The notes under the pieces: model-generated
What the model was told of the DNA's origin: nothing
Databases searched by the model: none
What the model saw: the letters and a program-made list of their open reading frames with translations, nothing else
Position numbers and translations under genes: made by a program
Origin: an uncultured Gammaproteobacteria bacterium
GTDB taxonomy: Bacteria; Pseudomonadota; Gammaproteobacteria; Pseudomonadales; Azotimanducaceae
DNA length: 64,000 bases
Assembly: GCA_913045175.1 (NCBI GenBank)
Contig: CAJWQG010000001.1
Coordinates: 115,823-179,822, forward strand
Direction: 5' to 3'
Part shown: positions 8,017-17,088 of the stretch, piece after piece
Layout of the letters: the number at the start of each line of letters is the position of its first letter
Numbering within the stretch: the first letter of the stretch is position 1

Positions 8017-9150
8017 TTATTCGGTGGTGATAGCGATTGTTATGGCCTTGTTCGCTTCGATCATGACCCTTAGTGGTTCCGTCGCGTCGGGGCTTGTCTT
8101 TGTGTAACGCGCGGGCCCATCCATTGAATATGTGCCCTTGGTCATGTCCGAGATATTTTTGGAAAGCACATGCACTTCGACGCGATGCGGGCCAGGAACG
8201 GGACCGCTGGCAGCATCAATATTGAGCTTCCCTGACGAAAACACCCAGGTGCTTGGGGCATTTGGGTCTTCAGGTATGAAAGCGACGCCACCCCAGGATA
8301 GCGGCTTACCATCTATGGTTACGGTGCCGCTCACAGCTATACGTTGCTTATCGGCCAGGAAACCCGAAGTGCGAAGCCAGTTCGCGAGCAGTGTTGACCA
8401 TTGACCCATGGAAGGATCCCCCGGTGCGAGGCCGGCACCGTGTTTACCCTTAGCGAACACATGTATCTCCGCTGGGACCTCATTATCCAGCAGTGCCTCA
8501 TAGAAGGGGAGGCTACCCTTGATGCGAGGCGCCAGGTCCTCATGTGTGGCTACTAGAAATGCAGGTGGTGATTCCGGCGTGACAAGATTCGGTAGTGCTT
8601 CATCGATGACGGGGTAGATGGGTACTGTGAAGTCGGGCCTACTACTCTCACTATCGATAGGATCGGTCGCCTCTGGATTACCTGCGTCGTACCTGATTGC
8701 GACTCCAGTTGCCAGATGTCCACCGGCCGAGAAGCCAAGAACGCCAATTCGGTTCGAATCGACGCCGTAGGTTGTTGCATTATGTCGCACATGGCGGATA
8801 GCGCGCTGTGCGTCCAGGAGAGCGACAGTGGGCTCATAGTTTGGTCGAAGGCGGTAGCGCACTACGAACGCTGCTACACCGAATGAGTTCAACCACCGAG
8901 CTACATGGAGCCCTTCGTTGTCTGAAGCCAGTTTGGAAAAGCCGCCACCGGGATATATAACAATGGCTGCTCCTGTTGCCTTGTCATTGGACGGCAGATG
9001 GATAGTCAGTCCCGGTTGGTCTGTAGTCTCCGTCCCTTTGGCCTGGGGAGCACCGTCTGGCCACAGCAATACCGAGGAATCGTGAAGCTGATTATTTCCC
9101 ATAGCGGACATTGATCCCATCATCAAACAGAGAATGTACAAGAGTCTCAT
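8017..9150 (-). CDS. Secreted alpha/beta hydrolase (acetyl-xylan-esterase-like) with C-terminal beta-sandwich domain
   Basis: A 377-aa exported esterase. A signal peptide (MRLLYILCLMMGSMSAMG) fixes the start at 9150, though the frame is open 31 codons further upstream. The hydrolase core has the oxyanion segment VIYPGGGF, the nucleophile elbow GFSAGG and a late Asp/His region (ATHEDLAP, GKHGAG). About 100 C-terminal residues (from VSGTVTIDGKPLSWGGVAFIPE) form a transthyretin/Ig-like domain usually seen in small Planctomycete-type lipoproteins. Likely role: deacetylation or de-esterification of polysaccharide outside the cytoplasm. It is transcribed divergently from a small unknown gene. Confidence 0.82.
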   Translation of the reverse strand: MRLLYILCLMMGSMSAMGNNQLHDSSVLLWPDGAPQAKGTETTDQPGLTIHLPSNDKATGAAIVIYPGGGFSKLASDNEGLHVARWLNSFGVAAFVVRYRLRPNYEPTVALLDAQRAIRHVRHNATTYGVDSNRIGVLGFSAGGHLATGVAIRYDAGNPEATDPIDSESSRPDFTVPIYPVIDEALPNLVTPESPPAFLVATHEDLAPRIKGSLPFYEALLDNEVPAEIHVFAKGKHGAGLAPGDPSMGQWSTLLANWLRTSGFLADKQRIAVSGTVTIDGKPLSWGGVAFIPEDPNAPSTWVFSSGKLNIDAASGPVPGPHRVEVHVLSKNISDMTKGTYSMDGPARYTKTSPDATEPLRVMIEANKAITIAITTE

Positions 9151-9287
9151 TATCTTACCGCCGTTGGCCATAGGTACCTTGTATAGATGAGTATCACCCA
9201 GGTCCTCGAACTTAGCGAGCGCTTGATCCGGTGACCATGGCATTCATGGCATAATCTGTGGTCCGCAACACGAGCGATCTGTCTTTC

Positions 9288-9467
9288 ATGGATAAGCTGG
9301 AACAACGCATTGCCGAGAAAGAATCCTGGACCTTCCGGGAGTGTGTAGGGTTGGCCGCGGAGCTCAATGTAAAGACGCGCATGGTGATACTCATGGTGCA
9401 CCAGTTAGGAAAAACCTACATCGATAGTGAAATCGACAGCGAAAAGGGCGCATCACCCAGAAAATAG
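9288..9467 (+). CDS. Small conserved-looking protein of unknown function
   Basis: A 59-aa product starting MDKLEQRIAEKESWTFREC. A GTG 30 nt upstream is an alternative start. The sequence is predicted helical (AEKESWTFRECVGLAAELNVKTRMVILMVHQLGKTYI) with a charged tail ending in PRK. No family is recognised. It sits between a divergent esterase and a convergent aldolase gene whose stop lies 10 nt away. Codon use and the clean fit between neighbours favour a real gene, but no strong ribosome site was found. Confidence 0.5.
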   Translation: MDKLEQRIAEKESWTFRECVGLAAELNVKTRMVILMVHQLGKTYIDSEIDSEKGASPRK

Positions 9468-9476
9468 ACTTGGCGC

Positions 9477-10277
9477 CTAGTCGTAATCCGCCGCAGGTTC
9501 TACCGGCTCAACACCCGTTTCGGTTCGTGCTTCATTGAGTTCCGCCGTCACCATTCGTGACATAAAGGCTGTTGCAGCACCCAACATCACCATATCAAAT
9601 CCCTGCTTGAGGAAACGCTTGGTCAGTTCTACGCTTCCTGTGTGGATACCGACGTGAATGCCGTGCTTCCGCGCGGTCTCATAGATGTGGTTCACAGTCT
9701 CTACGTGCTTTGGATGGTCAAAATCACCCATGGGGTTAAGCCCAATCGCGTACGCCAGATCTGAAGGTCCAATGTAAATAGCATCCAGACCAGGGGTTGA
9801 ACAGATGTCATCCAGGTTTTCGAGTCCTTCTGAGGTTTCAATCATGGCAATGCAAAGAATCTCATCGTTGGCATACTTGGGATAGCCCGGACCGCCGTAG
9901 CTCGCTGCCCTAATTGGTCCGAATGAGCGAATACCGTCCGGGGGATAGCGACAGGCAGAGACGGCTTTCTCAGCCTCTTCTTTGTTGTTAACTAGCGGAA
10001 CAATCACGCCATAGGCCCCGGCATCCAGCGCTTTCATGATGATGTAAGGTTCGTTCCACGGCACCCGAACAATGGGTACGGTGTCCGTGGTTGAAATGGC
10101 AGGTAGCATGTTGCGAACATCATTATAATCAAGCGCACCGTGCTGCATATCCATGCACAGCCAATCGAAACCGAGCCCAGCCATGGTTTCAGCAACGTGA
10201 ACCGAGTCGACATTCAACCAGCCCCCCAGCGTCTGTTTGCCTTGTTTCCAGGCGTGCTTAACGTGATTAGGTCGCAT
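9477..10277 (-). CDS. HpcH/HpaI aldolase family protein (2-keto-3-deoxy sugar-acid or hydroxy-diacid aldolase)
   Basis: A 266-aa class II aldolase of the HpcH/HpaI (RhmA/GarL) family, which splits 2-keto-3-deoxy or 2-keto-4-hydroxy acids into pyruvate and an aldehyde. Expected residues are visible: His46 in MDMQHG, Arg71 in IVRVPW, metal ligand Glu147 (MIETSEG) and Asp173 (IGPSDLA). GAGGAG 6 nt before the ATG is a strong ribosome site. The reaction is the natural next step after a sugar-acid dehydratase such as the enolase-superfamily protein at 3.0 kb, supporting a shared pathway (inference). The precise substrate is undetermined. Confidence 0.88.
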   Translation of the reverse strand: MRPNHVKHAWKQGKQTLGGWLNVDSVHVAETMAGLGFDWLCMDMQHGALDYNDVRNMLPAISTTDTVPIVRVPWNEPYIIMKALDAGAYGVIVPLVNNKEEAEKAVSACRYPPDGIRSFGPIRAASYGGPGYPKYANDEILCIAMIETSEGLENLDDICSTPGLDAIYIGPSDLAYAIGLNPMGDFDHPKHVETVNHIYETARKHGIHVGIHTGSVELTKRFLKQGFDMVMLGAATAFMSRMVTAELNEARTETGVEPVEPAADYD

Positions 10278-10477
10278 ATTTACTCCTCTTTACTTCGTTT
10301 AGGTAATGTTTCAGGCCGTGCGTCACACCGAATTGGTTGCAGTTACCTCCAAGACGTCTCGTGAGGTGCGGCCCTCAGGTGAGGAAGCGCTGCCGCTCCG
10401 GTGAGTCGACGATGGCATGATGATGGAATTCAGGGAATACTCGTCTAGTATTAAAGAATCAAACTCGGATTAACGAC

Positions 10478-10870
10478 ATGGCAAAAAGACGCTTCAACCC
10501 ACCAGATTTAGCAGATGCCACCGAAGAAACGGTTGGTCCCTATAAGCTGGCATTGGTGTACCGCCATATCACTAATGATGAGGGACCCACGGTCCATGTA
10601 TTTGGTCCAGTTAACGGTGAAGAGCGTGAGATCCTGCGCTTCGACTGTTTCAAAAACGGCCCACATTATCACAAGGGTATTTCCTACCTGGACGAACCGG
10701 TCACGATGATCGACGCGCCGGACTCCCTCGCCTGGGTGATGGAAGAACTTGGACAACGTTTTCCTGACTACCTGACAGAGTCGCAGATTGAAAGTGAACT
10801 GCCAGAAAACTGGCAGGCGAAGACGGCAAGCGCTATCGAGACTTTCAAGGCTAAAGCGAAGGAGTGGTAG
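10478..10870 (+). CDS. Hypothetical protein
   Basis: A 130-aa soluble protein starting MAKRRFNPPDLADATEE. It contains a beta-rich central part (YKLALVYRHI, TVHVFGPV, EILRFDCFKNGPHYHKGISY) and a helical C-terminus ending FKAKAKEW. The His/Cys cluster DCFKNGPHYH could bind metal but matches no motif I recognise. No signal peptide or membrane segment is present. It stands alone, and a repeated 13-mer (TAAAGAATCAAAC) lies 14-26 nt before its start. Codon use resembles the neighbours. Confidence 0.65.
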   Translation: MAKRRFNPPDLADATEETVGPYKLALVYRHITNDEGPTVHVFGPVNGEEREILRFDCFKNGPHYHKGISYLDEPVTMIDAPDSLAWVMEELGQRFPDYLTESQIESELPENWQAKTASAIETFKAKAKEW

Positions 10871-10899
10871 TGATTGGTGACTACAGTTAAACGGGCCCG

Positions 10900-11166
10900 T
10901 CAGCGATACGTCGGTATCGTTGCTCGTGCGGCGATGCAGTCTTGACCGCCCATCTTGAACTCCCTGCAAATCAGCGGCCTGTTTCGATAGATCATGCAGC
11001 GCATCGTATTCCGGTCCAGTGCCGCGCACCAGCCATCATCGAGACGGCGCATAGTTCTGCCACCCCATTGGTCGGTCTCGATGAACCTTTCAGGTACGCC
11101 GGTTTCGGAAATCAGCATCACCTCCTGGCGACAGCAGGCGGCGACGCAGGTAGAGCAACTGGTCAT
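10900..11166 (-). CDS. YkgJ-like cysteine-cluster (metal-binding) protein
   Basis: An 88-aa product with the YkgJ/CxxCxxxCC pattern: CSTCVAACCR near the start, a later Cys (DDGWCAALD), then RCMIYRNRPLICREFKMGGQDC. The family is thought to chelate zinc or iron, and biochemical function is not established. The start at 11166 (MTSCSTCVAACC) matches typical family length. The frame extends another 35 codons upstream (to 11271) without family-like sequence. No convincing ribosome site was seen at either start. It is convergent with the hypothetical gene ending at 10870 and divergent from the solute-binding protein. Confidence 0.7.
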   Translation of the reverse strand: MTSCSTCVAACCRQEVMLISETGVPERFIETDQWGGRTMRRLDDGWCAALDRNTMRCMIYRNRPLICREFKMGGQDCIAARATIPTYR

Positions 11167-11290
11167 AGACGGAGTATCGCAGACAAAACGGTCATGCCCA
11201 AACCCACCAAGGTAGGCTTCGACCCCTTCCGCTGAGGGGCGGACACGGTCACAGGAGTTAATGGATGCCACCTACGTGAGGAAGGCCTAA

Positions 11291-13225
11291 GTGAGAACAA
11301 CCAGGCTGCAAAGGACGCGTTATATAACGACGTTGGCACTACTGTGGACGTTGGCGGTGCTGCGTGTCCAGGCAGACGAGGAGTCCTGGCCTCGCGCCTG
11401 GTTTGAGCCTGTAAAAACGGCTGGTGAACTGGGTATCACGAATTTCTCCCAGAGCCCTATGCTGGATTCGCGCGGCCTGCCACCAGTTAAAGACCGATTG
11501 CCCGCTGATCCCGTCGTCGTTGTTCCGCTGGAGGGAATAGGACGATATGGCGGCATGGCGAGAGTCACCCGTGATGAATGGTTGACGTATCCCAATGTTG
11601 AGGGTCTGGTGGCGATCTCGGCAGACCTGAGTACGCCGCTGCCGAACCTCGCTGAGTCCTGGGATATCAGCCCGGATGGCCGATCGATTACGATCAAATT
11701 GAGAGAGGGCATCAAGTGGTCCGATGGTGTCCTGCTGACCAGCGATGATTTTGTGTTCATGTTCAACGACCTTCTCCTGAACAAGGAGTATTCTCCCGTT
11801 ACTCCGCAGGAGGCCCGGGGAGGCAAGGTGGTCAAGGTCTCCGATTTGGTCTTTCGCTACGAGTTTGATGAGCCCAACCCGCTGTTCGTCAACATGCTGG
11901 CCAACACGGCTAACCGCATATATGTGCCCAGCCACTTCTACAAAAACTTCCACCCGGATTATGTCGATCGCGCCGAACTCGAGGACAGGATCAGCGCCAG
12001 ACATTTTGTCTCCTGGATGGCGTTTATCACCGCCTGTCGACGTCAGCTGATTGCCGAGAGCGCCGACGCCCCGACGCTGGATTCGCATCGGATCGTCGAA
12101 CGTACCCCGACGCTGGTTCGTCTGGAACGTAACCCCTACTACTTCAAAATAGACCCCGCTGGTCAGCAACTGCCCTACATTGACCGAATCGAGTCGACCG
12201 AGGTGAGCAACCAGGAGATTATTCAGACCATGGCCGCTACCGGCCGCCTGGACTTCTCCGCCTTTCACCTGAAGACGCAGAATATTCCGTTGCTGAAGCT
12301 GGGCGAGCAGACCGAGGACATTCGGGTTCTCATCTGGAATCGCTCGGCGGCGAGCGATGTGGTCCTGCAGATGAATTACAACTACCCCGATGCGCGTCTG
12401 ACAGACCTTTACATGGACCATCGCTTTCGCGAAGCCATGTCACTGGCGCTCAATCGTGAGGAGATGAACGACATCATCTACTTTGGTCGGGGAACACCAA
12501 GTCAGGTCACCGCACACCCGAGCAGCAGCATGTTCGATCCGGACTTTGTAACAGCGTACACCCGATACGATCCTGGCCGCGCCCGACAGCTGCTTGACGA
12601 TATGGGGCTGCAGGACGTTGACAACGATACGTTGCGCGAACACCGGGACGGGACCTCGCTGGTGATTACCCTGGAGTTTGTCGATCGGGAGACGCCGAAG
12701 GCGATCTCACTGGAACTGGTCAGTCAGTATTGGCGGGACGTGGGCATTGATCTTCGGTTGAGGCTCATCGACAACAGCCTGCAAAGGGAACGCGCGCTGG
12801 CAAACCGAATGCAGATGACTGTGTGGCAGGGTGATCGCAACACGGACATTCTGCTGCCAGTCCGCGCGGTCTGGTGGGCACCGGTGTCCAGTGGGTGGAG
12901 CACGGTGATGTGGAATGACTGGGCGCGCTGGTATTCGACGGGCGGCGAAATCGGGACGGAACCACCACCAGATATGAGGCAGCTCCAGGTCTGGTTCGAT
13001 CAGATGCGAACCGCCCTCGATCCTGCACGCCGCATCGAATTCGGGCGCAAGCTGCTTAAGAGCAACGCCGAGAACCTCTGGACCATAGGTACCGTTGGAC
13101 TCGCCCCGCACCCCGTCGTTATATCCCGACATCTTCGCGGTGTGCCTGAACAGGGCGTCTGGGGTTGGGCGCATCGCTGGACCATGCCGTACCACCCGGC
13201 TACGTGGTATTTTGACAATCCGTGA
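11291..13225 (+). CDS. ABC transporter solute-binding protein, family 5 (peptide/oligosaccharide type)
   Basis: A 644-aa periplasmic binding protein of the SBP_bac_5 (OppA/DppA) family. An N-terminal signal peptide ends near residue 29 (LWTLAVLRVQA). Typical landmarks follow: NLAESWDISPDGRSITIKLREGIKWSDG, TSDDFVFMFND, the RLERNPYYFKIDPAGQQLPYIDRI section and, late, LVSQYWRDVGIDLRLRLID. Start is GTG. Family members import peptides, nickel chelates or oligosaccharides with two permeases and two ATPases, but none of these are encoded nearby, so this is an orphan. Its setting among sulfatases and sugar enzymes makes an oligosaccharide ligand plausible, which is inference only. Confidence 0.88.
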   Translation: MRTTRLQRTRYITTLALLWTLAVLRVQADEESWPRAWFEPVKTAGELGITNFSQSPMLDSRGLPPVKDRLPADPVVVVPLEGIGRYGGMARVTRDEWLTYPNVEGLVAISADLSTPLPNLAESWDISPDGRSITIKLREGIKWSDGVLLTSDDFVFMFNDLLLNKEYSPVTPQEARGGKVVKVSDLVFRYEFDEPNPLFVNMLANTANRIYVPSHFYKNFHPDYVDRAELEDRISARHFVSWMAFITACRRQLIAESADAPTLDSHRIVERTPTLVRLERNPYYFKIDPAGQQLPYIDRIESTEVSNQEIIQTMAATGRLDFSAFHLKTQNIPLLKLGEQTEDIRVLIWNRSAASDVVLQMNYNYPDARLTDLYMDHRFREAMSLALNREEMNDIIYFGRGTPSQVTAHPSSSMFDPDFVTAYTRYDPGRARQLLDDMGLQDVDNDTLREHRDGTSLVITLEFVDRETPKAISLELVSQYWRDVGIDLRLRLIDNSLQRERALANRMQMTVWQGDRNTDILLPVRAVWWAPVSSGWSTVMWNDWARWYSTGGEIGTEPPPDMRQLQVWFDQMRTALDPARRIEFGRKLLKSNAENLWTIGTVGLAPHPVVISRHLRGVPEQGVWGWAHRWTMPYHPATWYFDNP

Positions 13226-13258
13226 TGCGGGCTCTAGAGAAGGCCTGACCCGAATGGT

Positions 13259-13312
13259 GTCATCCTGAGCGAAGCGAAGGATCTCGACCTTCGCCTATCG
13301 GCTCAGGGTGAC
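13259..13312. repeat. REP-like imperfect palindrome (copy 1)
   Basis: GTCATCCTGAGC at 13259-13270 pairs with GCTCAGGGTGAC at 13301-13312 with one G-T wobble. An inner stem GCGAAGG / CCTTCGC gives a two-armed fold. The same core (CATCCTGAG, GAAGGATCTCG) recurs at 22318-22390. The element lies between convergent genes and supplies the stop codon and last residues of the sulfatase on the minus strand. Confidence 0.7.
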
Positions 13313-14688
13313 CGTACAATGATGCTATCCAGAAGTCGGTCACGGTATTCGGCCATACGTGCTGGATCAACCCGCGATAGATCTTCACATTCACCCGGAT
13401 CGTTTTCGAGGTCGTAAAGGACGCCGGGGGCCTCTCGGCTGGGATCCCACGTGGCGGTCATGATGTCGCGGATCGCTAGGGTACGGTCATAGTTGTGGAT
13501 GTATTTGTAACGTCCGTCGAAGATCGCCCTCCAACTCGCGAGTCCGGCTGTGCGTACGTCCCAATCCAAGGTGCCGCCCTCGAGTGCGGGGCGGAGACTA
13601 CCGCCGTCGAGTGGCCGGTTAGGTTCGATCCCGCCAAAGTCGAGAACGGTTCGCGCCACATCGACGAGATCAACCGGGGTGGCGACGGTATCGCCGGTCA
13701 CAACGCCGGGGCCGGCAACAACCAGCGGTACGTTCCACGACCCGTGTTCGGGAACATGTTTTTGAAAGCGGTTGTGATCGCCGAGGCTGTCGCCGTGGTC
13801 GGACGCGTAGATGACGAGGGTATTCTCCAGCTCTCCACGGCGCTCGATGATGTCGAGAAACCGCCCGAGCCATGCATCAATGTTGCGGATCATCGCGGCG
13901 TAATTCCTACGCATTGCGACGTGCAGGTCGGCCGGGTAGTGGTCGTTGTTGACCGGTTGATCGAAGTCGACGTCAGCGAATGCCGCAAGCATCGATTCGG
14001 TAACGTCGAGCGGTTCGTGAGGTCCGTTGAAGTTGACCTGCAGGAACCATGGCGATTGCGCGTTTTCGATCAGTGCGGCCGCGCGACCACCGATCCAGTT
14101 ATCGCAATACGCATCATCGGGCAGCGCCGTCGGTTCGACGTTGATGTAAGCCGCATCGCCGTAGCCGCGGCCATCGAAATCGTCGAGGTGTGTTTGCAGG
14201 AGCCCGCGTTCTTCGAGAAACGTTGCATAGGGTTCCGCCAGGCCCCGTTGGTTCGCTGTAATACAATCGTGTTTTCCGGCGCTGTCGACACCGCCCGTGA
14301 AGCCGAGGTTGCGAAGGCGGCTCGTTTCGCCTGATCCGTGTTGACCGTCTGCGCCCCAATCCTTGGATTGTTTCAGTAGATCGAACTTGCCACAGGCGAG
14401 CACGTCGTAACCGTGGTCGCGGAGATCCCGGTAAATCGTGGCTGCGTCGTCGGAAACGTCGATGTGGTTGTATAGAACGGGCTGCCGGTCGTAGCGGCGT
14501 GCCATCGCCAGACAGGAGCGAGCTGGCGAACATAAAGGCGAGGGCGTCAATGCATTCTCGAATGCAACACCGCGTGCCGCGAGGGCGTCGATATTCGGCG
14601 TGGCTACTCCAGTTGCGCCGCGGAAACCGAGCCAGTCGCCGCGATGCTGATCGGGGAAGACGAGCAGGATGTTGGGTTTATCAGTCAT
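13303..14688 (-). CDS. Sulfatase (formylglycine type) with atypical second signature
   Basis: A 461-aa sulfatase, MTDKPNILLVFPDQHRGDW. CSPAR at 53-57 carries predicted formylglycine Cys53. The sequence after it (SCLAMARRYDR) departs from the usual SLLTGR, and the second signature reads CGKFDLLK where most family members have GKWH, so the sulfate-contacting His appears replaced by Asp. ASDHGDSLGDHNRF provides metal ligands. No signal peptide. Its ATG overlaps the stop of the upstream sulfatase (ATGA), showing translational coupling. The last residues (IIVRSP) are encoded by a REP-like palindrome. Substrate unknown. Confidence 0.87.
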   Translation of the reverse strand: MTDKPNILLVFPDQHRGDWLGFRGATGVATPNIDALAARGVAFENALTPSPLCSPARSCLAMARRYDRQPVLYNHIDVSDDAATIYRDLRDHGYDVLACGKFDLLKQSKDWGADGQHGSGETSRLRNLGFTGGVDSAGKHDCITANQRGLAEPYATFLEERGLLQTHLDDFDGRGYGDAAYINVEPTALPDDAYCDNWIGGRAAALIENAQSPWFLQVNFNGPHEPLDVTESMLAAFADVDFDQPVNNDHYPADLHVAMRRNYAAMIRNIDAWLGRFLDIIERRGELENTLVIYASDHGDSLGDHNRFQKHVPEHGSWNVPLVVAGPGVVTGDTVATPVDLVDVARTVLDFGGIEPNRPLDGGSLRPALEGGTLDWDVRTAGLASWRAIFDGRYKYIHNYDRTLAIRDIMTATWDPSREAPGVLYDLENDPGECEDLSRVDPARMAEYRDRLLDSIIVRSP

Positions 14689-16052
14689 TGTTTGACCCCT
14701 AGTTCATCTAGCTCATCTAGTTCATCTGCCCAGGTACGAAGATCGCCCAGTAGCTGATCCCTTAGCTCAGGATGTTGATCGGCCAGGTTCACTCGTTCCC
14801 CCGGGTCCGATTTCAGGTCCACCAGGTTCACCTCTTCGGGCAGGTCGGGGTCGCGAGGAGCAAGTCCTGCTTTGCCATCATCTCTGCCATTGACTGTAAG
14901 CTTCCAGTTGCCCTGGCGCACCGCCAGTTGGCTCGCGGCATACTCCCAGAAGAGCTGGTGATGTGGGCTTTCAGCACCGTCGGTGAGAGTCTTCACGTGG
15001 CTCTTCCCGTCCAGTTGAACGTCCTCTGGTGGATCGATGCCAGCGAATTCAAGAAAGGTAGGCAGCACATCGAACATCGCGCCTACATCATCGCTAACCT
15101 GTCCTTCAGGTATCCGCCCGGGGAAGCTCATAATCGTGGGTTCCCTGATCCCCGCTTCGAGCACGCTGCCCTTGGCTCCGCGAAAGATCCCAGCCGTACC
15201 GCCGTAGTACTGGTCCTCGTTGCCGTCAAGCCAGTTCCTGGTTTCACGAGAGGGACCGTTATCGCTGGAGAAAAAGATCATCGTGTTCTCATACTCACCA
15301 GCTGCTTTCAGGGCCTTCACGATAGCCCCCACGCCGTCATCCATTGCGCTGATCATCGCCGCCATGATTCTGCGGTCCGGTGGCAGGTCCGGGTAACGGT
15401 CTATGTAGGACTTCGGTGCATGCATCGGATAGTGCGGCGCGCTGTAGGGTACATAAAGAAAGAACGGCTCGTCGCTGCCACGCTCGATAAAGTCGACGGC
15501 TTTCTCAGTCACGAGTTCCGTGAAGTAGCGGCCGTTTTGCCAGACCTCGCGCTCGTTGTGCCACAGATCGTGCGTAGGGTTGATGCCTCGCCAACCGCCG
15601 TGATAGTAGATGTGCGAGTAGTAATCCACGCAGCCCGCAAGAAATCCGAAGAATTCATCGAAACCGTGGGCGTTGGGGCGACACTCATCAGCAACACCCA
15701 GGTGCCATTTTCCAAACATCGCCGTCCGATATCCGTGCGGCTTGAGTAATGTGGCGATCGTTTTTTCAGTTGGCGGCAGGCCAGGCGTACTTTGCTTGCT
15801 GCCTCCCGGTTTCGCTCGCTGTCCAGCCAGCACGCGTGACACGCCAGTTTTGTGTGGGTAACGTCCGGTTAAGAGGGATGCCCTCGATGGTGAACACACC
15901 GGTGAGTTCGAGTACCAGTCGGTGAAGCGTACGCCCGACTCGGCCAACGCGTCCAGGTGGGGTGTTGAAATTGAGTCAGACCCAAAACAGCCCAGGTCGC
16001 CGTATCCGAGATCATCCGTATAAATGACAACCAGGTTGGGTCGGTCTTTCAT
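14685..16052 (-). CDS. Arylsulfatase A-like sulfatase, no signal peptide
   Basis: A 455-aa sulfatase with all canonical elements: YTDDLGYGDLGCFG at the start, CSPSRASLLTGR with Cys53 as formylglycine precursor, MFGKWHLG and FFSSDNGPSRE. It is closest in style to the arylsulfatase A/GalNAc-sulfatase-like group. No signal peptide is present although many relatives are exported. The C-terminus LDELDELGVKQ is encoded by three near-identical 9-nt units (14700-14726), a microsatellite-like tail that could vary in copy number. It is the first gene of a two-sulfatase operon with a 4-nt overlap to the next. Confidence 0.9.
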   Translation of the reverse strand: MKDRPNLVVIYTDDLGYGDLGCFGSDSISTPHLDALAESGVRFTDWYSNSPVCSPSRASLLTGRYPHKTGVSRVLAGQRAKPGGSKQSTPGLPPTEKTIATLLKPHGYRTAMFGKWHLGVADECRPNAHGFDEFFGFLAGCVDYYSHIYYHGGWRGINPTHDLWHNEREVWQNGRYFTELVTEKAVDFIERGSDEPFFLYVPYSAPHYPMHAPKSYIDRYPDLPPDRRIMAAMISAMDDGVGAIVKALKAAGEYENTMIFFSSDNGPSRETRNWLDGNEDQYYGGTAGIFRGAKGSVLEAGIREPTIMSFPGRIPEGQVSDDVGAMFDVLPTFLEFAGIDPPEDVQLDGKSHVKTLTDGAESPHHQLFWEYAASQLAVRQGNWKLTVNGRDDGKAGLAPRDPDLPEEVNLVDLKSDPGERVNLADQHPELRDQLLGDLRTWADELDELDELGVKQ

Positions 16053-16179
16053 TCACTGCTCCCCTTGTTTGTATAGGTATATTGACGACTAAAGCCATGA
16101 GTCCCTCATCATATCGAAAGTTCCGGAAGTGCGCGTGTGCAACGTCTGTTTATCACTCAAACCCGAATAGGAATCGAGC

Positions 16180-17028
16180 ATGAGCGATACGTACGAATCC
16201 ATTGAATACACATGCGGCGATCGAATCGCACGCATCACCCTTAATCGGCCGGAGAAGCGCAATGCACTGAGCTATGAACTCCGGCGTGAACTTGTCGACG
16301 CGCTGCGCACTGCTGAGCGGGACGACGAGGTCACGGTAATCCTTATTGACGGCGCGGGCCCCTCGTTCTGCAGTGGCTATGACGTCACCCCGAATGAGGA
16401 TCGAGGCACCCCGCCTGAAGGCTGGGTGAGTTCCAGGCATTTCGACTCATGGACCGATCAGTTCGCACGCAGCTGCCTTCGGGACTGGCTGACGATGTGG
16501 GATCTGCTGAAGCCGGTGGTGGTCAAGGTTCACGGTTACTGTCTCGCTGGCGGTACCGAGATCCTGTCGATGGCCGACATCGCCTTCGTCGCTGATGATG
16601 CCTCGATCGGGTATCCCCCGATGCGCGGTCAGACCACCCCGGATACGCCTTACTTCCCCTGGAAGATGACCATGGCGCAGGCCAAGTACCTGCAGCTGAC
16701 TGGCAACTCGATCTCCGGCAAGGAGGCAGCGGACATGGGTTGGGTCGCGAAATCCTTTCCATCGGCGGAGCTCGATGCATCAGTCGAAAGCGAGATCAGG
16801 GCACTGGCAAGCATCGCACCGGATCTGCTTGCGGCAAACAAACAACAGGTCAATCAGGCATACGAGATCATGGGTTTCCGCACGGCCCTGCAGACCGGTT
16901 GGCAGTGGCATGCACTAAGTGGCCATGTGCGACCGGGCGCGGGAGATTTTGCCAAGATCTCCCGTGAGGAGGGACTGAAAGCAGCCATCGAGTGGCGTGA
17001 CGCGGCGTTTAAAGCTGAAGGACTGTAG
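16180..17028 (+). CDS. Enoyl-CoA hydratase/isomerase (crotonase) family protein
   Basis: A 282-aa crotonase-superfamily protein, of normal length. The two oxyanion-hole segments are visible as FCSGYDV (about 63-69) and the HGYCLAGGTEILSMADI stretch, where the Glu is a candidate acid/base. ITLNRPEKRNALS is the classic N-terminal signature. It should act on an acyl-CoA in the cytoplasm (hydration, isomerisation or retro-Claisen), but the substrate is unknown. AGGA sits upstream of the ATG. It is followed, 60 nt on, by an SGNH hydrolase in the same direction. No other beta-oxidation gene is nearby. Confidence 0.85.
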   Translation: MSDTYESIEYTCGDRIARITLNRPEKRNALSYELRRELVDALRTAERDDEVTVILIDGAGPSFCSGYDVTPNEDRGTPPEGWVSSRHFDSWTDQFARSCLRDWLTMWDLLKPVVVKVHGYCLAGGTEILSMADIAFVADDASIGYPPMRGQTTPDTPYFPWKMTMAQAKYLQLTGNSISGKEAADMGWVAKSFPSAELDASVESEIRALASIAPDLLAANKQQVNQAYEIMGFRTALQTGWQWHALSGHVRPGAGDFAKISREEGLKAAIEWRDAAFKAEGL

Positions 17029-17088
17029 ACTGTAGAGATAGATACATTACCGGTGCCAGCATCCGGCTGATGACCTGAGGATTACCAC

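Noticed and set aside
11339..12421. 360-codon minus-strand open frame opposite the solute-binding protein
   Set aside because: The plus strand encodes a complete SBP_bac_5 protein with a signal peptide. The antisense frame has no recognisable features.
13495..15749. Long plus-strand open frames opposite the two coupled sulfatases (279 and 325 codons)
   Set aside because: They are antisense to genes with full sulfatase signatures, have no ribosome sites or recognisable domains, and have the composition expected of the complementary strand.
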